Shown: one piece after another, positions 57,627 to 64,000 of the stretch | How the letters are laid out: each line of letters begins with the position of its first letter | How positions within the stretch are numbered: position 1 is the first letter of the stretch | Origin: Ruminiclostridium papyrosolvens C7 | Lineage (GTDB): Bacteria > Bacillota > Clostridia > Acetivibrionales > DSM-1351 | Direction of reading: 5' to 3' | DNA length: 64,000 nt | Assembly (NCBI RefSeq): GCF_000421965.1 | Contig: NZ_ATAY01000098.1 | Span: 124,001-188,000 of the forward strand | The notes under the pieces: generated by a model | What the model was told of the DNA's origin: nothing | The model's input: the letters and a program-made list of their open reading frames with translations, nothing else | Database searches by the model: none | Position numbers and translations under genes: made by a program

Positions 57627-59345
57627 ATGAACAACACTTTAATTTTACAGGATTGTCTTGAGGAATTCATTTGTCAAAATGAACTGGGCGAAATTAAGCA
57701 TCAAGATGCTTTTGAAATGTTCTCAATATTACAAATTACGAAGGAATCCGAAACCTCTTATGACGAGTTAAGTTCTTGCATCGTAGATGGTGGTCTAGAT
57801 GGTGGAATAGATTCATTTATTATTTTAGTTAACGATAAGGCCATAAACTCAGAAGATCAGTTACCTGAAATTAAGATTATTGAAAGTTCTAACATACAGA
57901 TTTTCATTAACCAATCGAAATATGAAAATTCTTTTAAAGAAGGCCCAATAAATAACCTTCAATCATCAATGCCTATTATATTAGATATTGACGCTTTAGA
58001 GGATATTCTACTAGAGAGATTTAACCCTTTATTAGTTGAAAAAATATTATTATTTAGATCAATCTGGAGATTATGTATTAAGAAAAAGGCAAGTATAAAT
58101 TTAAAGTATACATATAGCAGTAAATCAAACGAAATATGTATTAACAAATCATTTCAGTCTAAAGTAGATCAGCTAATTGCATTTACAAAGAATAACATGA
58201 ATATTGATAATATCGGATTTAAATTATATAGTGCAAAAGAACTCCTAACAATATATAGTAAGCAAACATCTAAAGAACTAGAACTAAAATTTAAAGAAAA
58301 TCCAGTTCCTGTTTCTTTTAGGGAAACAGAGTTTGGTTACATTGGTATAGTGGCCTTAAACGACTACTATAATTTTATTACTAATGACGGTAATTCCATT
58401 AGAGAAAATATTTTCGAAAATAATATTAGGCACTATCAAGGGGCAGTTGATGTTAATAATAATATTTCATTGACCTTAAGGAATGACAATGAAAACGATT
58501 TTTGGTGGCTAAATAACGGAATTACTATTATAGCGTCGAATTGCAGGCCTCTTTTAAAAACCCTTTTTCTAGAAGATCCTCAAATAGTAAACGGTTTACA
58601 AACATCTTATACAATAGGTAAATATTATTCTGAACCTAAAAATGAAAACAGATCAATTTTAATAAAAGTTATACAATCAAATAATAAGAAAACTATCGAT
58701 AAAATCATTTCTGCCTCCAATAGTCAAAATCCTGTCCCACCTTCACTATTGAGGGCTACAGACGATATTCAAAGAGATTTAGAGATCTATTGTTTAAATA
58801 AAGGATATTATTATGATAGGCGAAAAAATTACTATAAGAACAAGCAAAAACCCGCAAATAAAATAATAAGTATTCAAAATATGGCTCAAGCAATAGAAGC
58901 TATTTTAAATTATAGTCCTGCTAACGCTAGATCGAAACCAACTACGCTTATTAAAGAAGAAATATCATATAAAAAAATATTTAATCCCAATATAGATTTT
59001 GGTGCATATCTTACTTGTTCAATAATTTGCCAAAAAGTAGCAGACTTTATTAAGAATAATGTGAATTCGGATGAGAAAGGCATTCAAAGAAATTTTATGT
59101 ATCACTTAGCTAGAGTTACTGTATCATTTATTTTATGTAAGCATAATTATAACTCTGATGAAATAGCAAGAATAAGAGAAGATTCCATTTCTATAGAAAA
59201 AATAAAAGATGCAAATGATTTTTTGGCACAGGTAATTTACAAGTACAGGGAATCTAATCCGAAAGAAAATATAATAAATATCTCAAAGTCAAATAAATTT
59301 GTTACCTTATTAAATGATAGTCTGAAAATTATTTTTAATGACTGA
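57627..59345 (+). CDS. AIPR-family abortive infection / phage resistance protein
   Basis: 572 residues. N-terminal nuclease-like motif: CIVDGGLDGGIDSFII (54-62) followed by INQSKY (96-98 QSK), the D...QxK arrangement of Mrr-like endonucleases. The central AIPR signature has ENNIRHYQGAVDVNNNISLT, DFWWLNNGITIIASN and PQIVNGLQTSYTIGKYY, then IISASNSQNPVPPSLLRATD. AIPR proteins are linked to abortive phage resistance. Solitary gene with its own promoter and operator, and AT-rich, so probably acquired. Confidence 0.88.
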   Translation: MNNTLILQDCLEEFICQNELGEIKHQDAFEMFSILQITKESETSYDELSSCIVDGGLDGGIDSFIILVNDKAINSEDQLPEIKIIESSNIQIFINQSKYENSFKEGPINNLQSSMPIILDIDALEDILLERFNPLLVEKILLFRSIWRLCIKKKASINLKYTYSSKSNEICINKSFQSKVDQLIAFTKNNMNIDNIGFKLYSAKELLTIYSKQTSKELELKFKENPVPVSFRETEFGYIGIVALNDYYNFITNDGNSIRENIFENNIRHYQGAVDVNNNISLTLRNDNENDFWWLNNGITIIASNCRPLLKTLFLEDPQIVNGLQTSYTIGKYYSEPKNENRSILIKVIQSNNKKTIDKIISASNSQNPVPPSLLRATDDIQRDLEIYCLNKGYYYDRRKNYYKNKQKPANKIISIQNMAQAIEAILNYSPANARSKPTTLIKEEISYKKIFNPNIDFGAYLTCSIICQKVADFIKNNVNSDEKGIQRNFMYHLARVTVSFILCKHNYNSDEIARIREDSISIEKIKDANDFLAQVIYKYRESNPKENIINISKSNKFVTLLNDSLKIIFND

Positions 59346-59403
59346 CTCTTCAAACAGTCCTAAATAATTTTATAGGAAATTAGAATTTAAACCTAAAAAG
59401 ATT

Positions 59404-59451
59404 TAGAATGACAAAGGTACCCTTTATAACGGGCACCTTTTTGTTATTCTA
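59404..59451. terminator. Bidirectional terminator between AIPR and DUF262 genes
   Basis: TAGAAT (59404-59409) ... AAAGGTACCC / GGGCACCTTT ... ATTCTA (59446-59451) form a long stem with one internal mismatch, with T-rich flanks, between convergent genes. Confidence 0.7.
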
Positions 59452-60502
59452 AACTACAATATTTTTTTATTGCTTCCAACCTTTTAGCTCTTTGCGCTTT
59501 TGTTCTAGTACCGTAATCCATACTCTTCTTATAATCTAAAATATTTTTGTCTTTGGTGTTTCCGGATCTTAAACCTTCAAACATTTTAACAAGTTTGGCT
59601 CTAACCTTCTCAGGGCCGATGCTATTTTTAACACAATAGTCAGCAAAAGCCCATAATCCGTAAAGATGACTACTCCGTCCGATTTTATATTTTTTAAAAT
59701 CTAATTTTAAACTTTCAATAAATTTAGTATTTAAAATAAACCTGTTTTTAATCTCTGAAATATCAATATCATCAAAATTATCATTCCACTTTTTATACAG
59801 ATCATCTATATCTTTAGGTTCAGCCGAATTTACTTTCCCATCCTCTAGCAAAACAAATAATATCTCTGATATGAATTCGTGATCAGCCATTCTATTTACC
59901 CTAAGATTACTTAATCTTGTTTTCCAAAAAGGTATTTCTGCTAATTCAATAATTATTTTATACAAATCAGAATGATAGAATTGTGCTTTTCTAAGTTCTT
60001 GCGGTGTAAGTACTTCACCATTTCTATTTAGCCTGTCGAAGATATTATCAATTGTTTCGCCCGAATCGGTATCTATATATTCAATTGTTAATTGATATTT
60101 CCAAAAATGTCGTATATAAGCTGATAGGGCATCGTCTTTTTTTATTTCTGAAAAAAGTAATCCGTTTAGTCTGTCATCTCCAAAAATATCATCTCCAAAG
60201 AAATCAGGTACTGGAACCTTATCTTCAATAAAATCTATTATAGATGTTAGTCGTTGTTTCCCATCAATAACATCATATCTAGATGTACCATCCTTTAATA
60301 TAATCTGATGCAGAAATATTGGAGGTAAGGGGAAATTTTTTAAAATCGAATCAATTAAGAACGACTTTAGTTCTAAGCTCCACACATCTCCTCTTCTTTG
60401 ATATGGTGGACTTAAATTATACTTACTAGGTGTTAATTTATAACCTTGATAAAACTCCGATAATGAAATATTATTCGATGATCTTGGCAAAAAATTTTCC
60501 AT
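59444..60502 (-). CDS. DUF262-family protein (GmrSD/ParB-like N-terminal domain)
   Basis: 352 residues from the ATG at 60502, with TAGGAGTG upstream; it starts 6 bases after the SIR2 stop. Motifs: LSPPYQRRGDVWSLELKSFL, ILKNFPLPPIFLHQII, YDVIDGKQRLTSIIDFIE (the DGQQR-type catalytic/nucleotide motif), FDRLNRNGEVLTPQELRKAQ (FxRLN). The DUF262 domain is found in GmrSD and other nuclease or NTPase-type phage defences. Here it lacks a DUF1524 HNH partner domain. Confidence 0.85.
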   Translation of the reverse strand: MENFLPRSSNNISLSEFYQGYKLTPSKYNLSPPYQRRGDVWSLELKSFLIDSILKNFPLPPIFLHQIILKDGTSRYDVIDGKQRLTSIIDFIEDKVPVPDFFGDDIFGDDRLNGLLFSEIKKDDALSAYIRHFWKYQLTIEYIDTDSGETIDNIFDRLNRNGEVLTPQELRKAQFYHSDLYKIIIELAEIPFWKTRLSNLRVNRMADHEFISEILFVLLEDGKVNSAEPKDIDDLYKKWNDNFDDIDISEIKNRFILNTKFIESLKLDFKKYKIGRSSHLYGLWAFADYCVKNSIGPEKVRAKLVKMFEGLRSGNTKDKNILDYKKSMDYGTRTKAQRAKRLEAIKKYCSLE

Positions 60503-60507
60503 AGTTT

Positions 60508-61617
60508 TCACACTCCTAAAATATCTGTATCCGTATAACATTGATAATTATTAAATAAGCTAGTTAAAACCGCATTTAATGTCTTTGGTGGTTTTGGGTT
60601 AATAAGCTTAATATTAACATTTGGGTCAAAGGATGTCAGCAACTCATCTATCTCAGATCTATCAACATGCCAATAAGATACTCCACAGAGTATGACATCG
60701 TCATTATCTTTTAATGTTTTTGCTATTTTGACGGCTTCTTTTCTAAGTTTTACAGACCATTCATTATAAATTCGCCCCGAATCTCCTGCAGGAGGTATTA
60801 TTGAATTAGTTAATGTAGGCCTAGTTAAATCTTCATATCTTACACCTAGTTCATTTAAAGAAGGGCCAGATATCTCTTTGTTATAAATATTAATATCACC
60901 ACTAAATATTCGTTTATCATAAAAACTTATTGATCCATGCGGCTTAATAATCTTTACTGAGCTATTTCGATTTACATCAATCTTTACAATATCAAAAGTG
61001 ATCTCTAAATACTTCAACATACGTTCAAGCCATATATCATAATTATATGTTACTATGAATATTTTATCATATTCCCCACTTCCACTTTTAAACTTTGCAA
61101 AAAATTTTAGCCACTTCCATTTTAAAAAGTCACTGTTATTTATAATTGAACCAAAATCCATAATTTTATCATAATTAATAAATAGGTATTTTAAATAATG
61201 AGATAATTCTAAATATGCATTTATGTACACATTCCCAGTAGGCTTAGTGTTTCTATTATAAATATCTTGTCTGCTACTTGGATTTTTAAATATTGCACTT
61301 TCAGTGGCATTCGCACATGTAACAATTTCTTCAATTATCTCTAAAGATTCCTCCTTAGAAATATTAGGATGTGCTCCTAAATTCCATAAAAAAGGAGAGT
61401 ATTTATAAGATAGAAATCCCTTTTCCCCATTTTCAGGCCAAGGAACTCTGGCTCCGTTACTAAAAAGGTTCATTACATCTATATCTTTAATTCCAATTTG
61501 AGAAATTAAATCAATAGAAAATCCATTTCCCAGTATCAAGAATAACTTTTTTATTTTTACCACCTCAAAATTACCTATATAGGTACTAAAATAAATAGCT
61601 TTAAATAACCTTATCAT
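60508..61617 (-). CDS. SIR2-like NAD-binding protein, putative defence effector
   Basis: About 369 residues if from the ATG at 61617. The family core starts at KKLFLILGNGFSIDLI (GNGFS nucleotide loop), then FIVTYNYDIWLERML (TxNYD), IIKPHGSISFYDK (KxHGS), and a C-terminal VILCGVSYWHVDRSEIDELL. These are hallmarks of SIR2-like defence proteins that cleave NAD+ during infection. GAGGTGG sits five bases before an ATA at 61554 that would give (M)KKLFLILGNG, so the true start may be that ATA. Forms an operon with DUF262. Confidence 0.85.
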   Translation of the reverse strand: MIRLFKAIYFSTYIGNFEVVKIKKLFLILGNGFSIDLISQIGIKDIDVMNLFSNGARVPWPENGEKGFLSYKYSPFLWNLGAHPNISKEESLEIIEEIVTCANATESAIFKNPSSRQDIYNRNTKPTGNVYINAYLELSHYLKYLFINYDKIMDFGSIINNSDFLKWKWLKFFAKFKSGSGEYDKIFIVTYNYDIWLERMLKYLEITFDIVKIDVNRNSSVKIIKPHGSISFYDKRIFSGDINIYNKEISGPSLNELGVRYEDLTRPTLTNSIIPPAGDSGRIYNEWSVKLRKEAVKIAKTLKDNDDVILCGVSYWHVDRSEIDELLTSFDPNVNIKLINPKPPKTLNAVLTSLFNNYQCYTDTDILGV

Positions 61618-61647
61618 AAATGAAAAAATTGTGCAATTAATTGTCAC

Positions 61648-61799
61648 AATTTACTCATAATTACATAGTTAGATAACATTTGTTTAATTACAATTATGCT
61701 AAATTAAATAATATAATTTTTTTCTCTTTAATAAGTAAAAAAAATAATGTAGAATATTCAAGTGTAAGAATACAAAAGATATATTTAAGGAGTAACTAA
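61648..61799. promoter_or_regulatory. Divergent promoter region between SIR2-like and methyltransferase genes
   Basis: About 150 very AT-rich bases. An inverted repeat AAATTGTG / CACAATTT spans 61629-61655, overlapping the SIR2 5' end. AAGGAG precedes the methyltransferase ATG. Promoters for both directions are expected but not individually proven. Confidence 0.45.
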
Positions 61800-63281
61800 A
61801 TGGGAACCACGATAGAGCTTTTCTCTGGTCCTGGAGGTCTTGGACTTGGATTTCATATGGCAGGATTTAAAACACTTGCTGCTTTTGAATATGAAGACGA
61901 TTGCATTAATACATATAAGGCAAACTTTCCTGAAACATATGTTGAAAAAAAGGACTTAAAAAGTTTCTCCGAAACTGATATAGAAAGCTTGAAGGAATTT
62001 ATCAGAAATAATGGTAGTCCTCTAATTGACGTTGTCATGGGTGGCCCTCCTTGTAGGAGTTTTTCAACTTCAAATTCCAAGAGGGAGCATGGTGACCATA
62101 GGGACTACTTGTATAAATCCTTGGTTTATGTTGCAAGCCAACTTAATGCCAAATATTTCATTATGGAGAATGTTGAGGATATTTTATCTAAGTCTGTTGA
62201 AAAGGGAAACAGTAAAAAAGTTTTCCACCGGTTACTAGAAGACCTACAGATTGCGGGGTTTCATTATATTAACTTTAAAATATTAAAATCTGCGGATTAC
62301 GGTGTTCCTCAGACAAGGGAAAGGATTATTATCATTGCAACAAAAGATCCTAACCTTCAGATAACTTATCCAAAACCTACACATTATCCAGACAGGGAAC
62401 CAAAGTGGATATCCGTCAGTGAAGCTTTTGAAGACCTTCCAAAGGTAACATCTCCAAGTGATAATGAGCGTGGTGCAAACCAAGAACTATTGCATCATGT
62501 TGGTAAAAATTATGTTTGTTACCAGTATGCTAGTAATCCAAGGAATGATTATACCCGGTATTGTAGGGGATTTGAAAGCTCTTATGGATATCTGCCTTTT
62601 CCATGGACTGCTTACGATCCTAATCAGCTTTCACTGTTTATTGTACCAGAACATAAGGAAAGGATTATTGAAAGGTATTCTCTTCTGGAAGAAGATGAGA
62701 ATCAGGGGGATTTGGTAAAAAGGTTAAAGTCACAGTTATCAGAGGAACAGTTTCAAAATTTGCTTAAAAGGCAGGTAATCCCCAAAAAAATATTTGTTCA
62801 AAAAAATAGAAAGTTACCCGCAAATATTCCTGCCCGGACAGTTACCTCCCATGCCCGAGAAGAGTTGGTACATCCTGACTTTAATAGAAATTTAACAGCA
62901 CGAGAAGTTGCAAGATTACAAGGATTCCCTGACTGGTACAAAATAACCGGAGATAACCAAAAACCTTATAAGGGTGATCCGGATAGAGAGATAGGAGCAG
63001 GCCGTGACTATTACCAACAGCTAGGGGATGCAGTTCCACCGTTAATGGCAGCAGCAATAGCTAAAGAAGTAAAGAAAAATATTGAACATTCAGGACACGC
63101 CAAGAATGCCGAATTAAGAAAGCTTCTTGTAAAGTATATATATAGTCATAATATTAAAATTCAAGATGTAATGTCTAAGTTTAAAATTAATAATTTTGAA
63201 CTTTCCGATATTCTGTCCGGAATAGTGGAGATACCTACCGAGGTAATTGACAAGATATCATCAAAAATTTATGAAGACTAA
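61800..63281 (+). CDS. C5 cytosine DNA methyltransferase (type II R-M)
   Basis: 493 residues with the full C5 order. Motif I is IELFSGPGGLGLGF (5-18); motif IV is VVMGGPPCRSFS with catalytic Cys 85; motif VI is FIMENVEDIL; motif VIII is YGVPQTRERII. Then comes the recognition region with NIPARTVTSHAREELVHPDF, motif IX LTAREVARLQGFP, and motif X DAVPPLMAAAIAKEV. A ~60-residue C-terminal tail (ELRKLLVKYIYSHNIKIQDV) follows. AAGGAG precedes the ATG. Convergent with a restriction endonuclease across a terminator. Confidence 0.95.
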   Translation: MGTTIELFSGPGGLGLGFHMAGFKTLAAFEYEDDCINTYKANFPETYVEKKDLKSFSETDIESLKEFIRNNGSPLIDVVMGGPPCRSFSTSNSKREHGDHRDYLYKSLVYVASQLNAKYFIMENVEDILSKSVEKGNSKKVFHRLLEDLQIAGFHYINFKILKSADYGVPQTRERIIIIATKDPNLQITYPKPTHYPDREPKWISVSEAFEDLPKVTSPSDNERGANQELLHHVGKNYVCYQYASNPRNDYTRYCRGFESSYGYLPFPWTAYDPNQLSLFIVPEHKERIIERYSLLEEDENQGDLVKRLKSQLSEEQFQNLLKRQVIPKKIFVQKNRKLPANIPARTVTSHAREELVHPDFNRNLTAREVARLQGFPDWYKITGDNQKPYKGDPDREIGAGRDYYQQLGDAVPPLMAAAIAKEVKKNIEHSGHAKNAELRKLLVKYIYSHNIKIQDVMSKFKINNFELSDILSGIVEIPTEVIDKISSKIYED

Positions 63282-63307
63282 AAAAGCTGCTATAAGCAGC
63301 TTTTCTT
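63282..63307. terminator. Bidirectional terminator between methyltransferase and endonuclease
   Basis: AAAAGCTGCT (63282-63291) and AGCAGCTTTT (63295-63304) with a 3-base loop, A- and T-runs on each side. Confidence 0.85.
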
Positions 63308-63310
63308 ATT

Positions 63311-64000
63311 TTACCGTGGACGCCAATTCGCATTGAAGTTACTATTGTTTATATCTGTAACCATTTCTAGAACTTGAAGTGCATGGTTTTTTATAAGTTC
63401 CTGGATCCTATCCATACTCCCAAAATATATACTATCGTCATTCGGCTTGTCCTCATCAATCAAATACACTCCATGCCAGTCTTCCTTAGCAGCTTTGTAA
63501 TACTGGCCTTTTAGAAAATAATCTGGGTCAAGTGCAAGTAATATTGACCATAGGTTATTATCCATAGCTTTCCGACTTGAACTTGTATTTATCTTTACTC
63601 TATCCCTTATAGATGTCTTACACTGAATTAATCCGAATAATGTCCATTTCCTAGAAAACTGCGTTAAATATAATAAAAATAAATCAAAATTCTTACTCTT
63701 TAATATTTCCCCAATATATGATCTTTGAGAGTCATTACTTATATGCAGCTCTGCTTCTTCTCCATTCTGCCTTGGTTGACTTCCACCCTTGAACAATTTA
63801 TTCATCATGCTATCATTAACAACAATAATTTCTCCGGAATTGTCACCCAATGTGAGTCCCTGTCTAAAGAAGTTTTCCCATGCTATACCTGATGCACGTT
63901 TCCAGCTTTGAGTGGCACTATCAAATATCGACAGTAATTCATCATCTGTCAGCAATTCAAAGGCTTTATCTTCATCTATATTTTTGGCCTGTAAAATGGT
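63311..64000 (-). CDS. Type II restriction endonuclease (N-terminus cut by window edge)
   Basis: The frame stays open past a TTG at 63955 (which follows no ribosome-binding site) to the window edge, adding TILQAKNIDEDKAFE. So this is the C-terminal ~229 residues of a longer gene. The motif LFGLIQCKTSIRDRVKINTS is a PD-(D/E)xK-type (xQxK) catalytic segment with the SIRDRV follow-up seen in BsaWI/PmeII-like type II enzymes. ESWKRASGIAWENFFRQGL-like sequence precedes it. Partner of the convergent methyltransferase. Confidence 0.78.
   Translation of the reverse strand, partial: TILQAKNIDEDKAFELLTDDELLSIFDSATQSWKRASGIAWENFFRQGLTLGDNSGEIIVVNDSMMNKLFKGGSQPRQNGEEAELHISNDSQRSYIGEILKSKNFDLFLLYLTQFSRKWTLFGLIQCKTSIRDRVKINTSSSRKAMDNNLWSILLALDPDYFLKGQYYKAAKEDWHGVYLIDEDKPNDDSIYFGSMDRIQELIKNHALQVLEMVTDINNSNFNANWRPR

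Noticed and set aside
1-64000. tRNA, rRNA, CRISPR arrays and insertion sequences
   Set aside because: No clover-leaf candidates, direct-repeat arrays or small IS transposases were found by reading; short RNAs cannot be excluded.

Overview
The window is low-GC, AT-rich DNA with Firmicutes-type Shine-Dalgarno sites (GGAGG, spacing 6-10). It carries phage families typical of Clostridia: XkdX, XRE repressors, an AbrB-like protein, and LLH-type and XhlA-type holins. It looks like part of a clostridial chromosome, perhaps a Ruminiclostridium-like species; the genus is a guess. Nearly everything from about 2.6 to 57.3 kb is prophage, and it is two prophages, one inside the other.

Layout: 1-2.6 kb is host-like. 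It holds a LuxR-type regulator, a secreted protein of unknown function and a small membrane protein. From 2.6 to 22.24 kb are the late genes of an HK97-fold siphophage, all on the minus strand. Read in transcription order from high to low coordinate they are: sigma-like late regulator, integrase-like gene (frameshifted), HNH nuclease, small and large terminase, portal, protease, capsid, connectors, tail tube, tail chaperone with a -1 frameshift, tape measure, tail tip, fibre, XkdX, holins, NlpC/P60 endolysin and a Dam-type methylase under a LexA-like box. The early and immunity half of the same siphophage resumes at 52.9-57.3 kb: replication initiator, AbrB-like protein, several XRE proteins and divergent repressors.

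Between these halves, 22,243-52,900 is a complete-looking Mu-like transposable myophage of 30,658 bp in reverse orientation. Its ends both begin TGTA, form an imperfect inverted repeat, and are flanked by a 5-bp duplication (CAAGT) of siphophage DNA. From its left end (high coordinate) it encodes a plus-strand repressor, a divergent early operon (XRE, MuA, MuB, Gam, GemA, GH25 lysozyme, Mor), then terminase, Mu-type portal, MuF, protease/scaffold, head, sheath, tube, chaperone with its own -1 frameshift, tape measure, baseplate and fibre. Two of its essential genes (large terminase and a virion-morphogenesis gene) carry single-base losses in A-runs, so it is either defective or affected by sequencing error.

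The two prophages share a closely related fibre/XkdW-like/XkdX cassette, evidence of exchange between a siphophage and a transposable myophage. From 57.6 to 64 kb is a defence cluster: an AIPR-family abortive infection protein, a two-gene SIR2-like plus DUF262 operon, and a C5 methyltransferase convergent with a type II endonuclease cut by the window edge. It lies directly beyond the siphophage repressors, the usual place for phage-carried defence cargo. The prophage outer attachment sites and a dedicated integrase were not found here.
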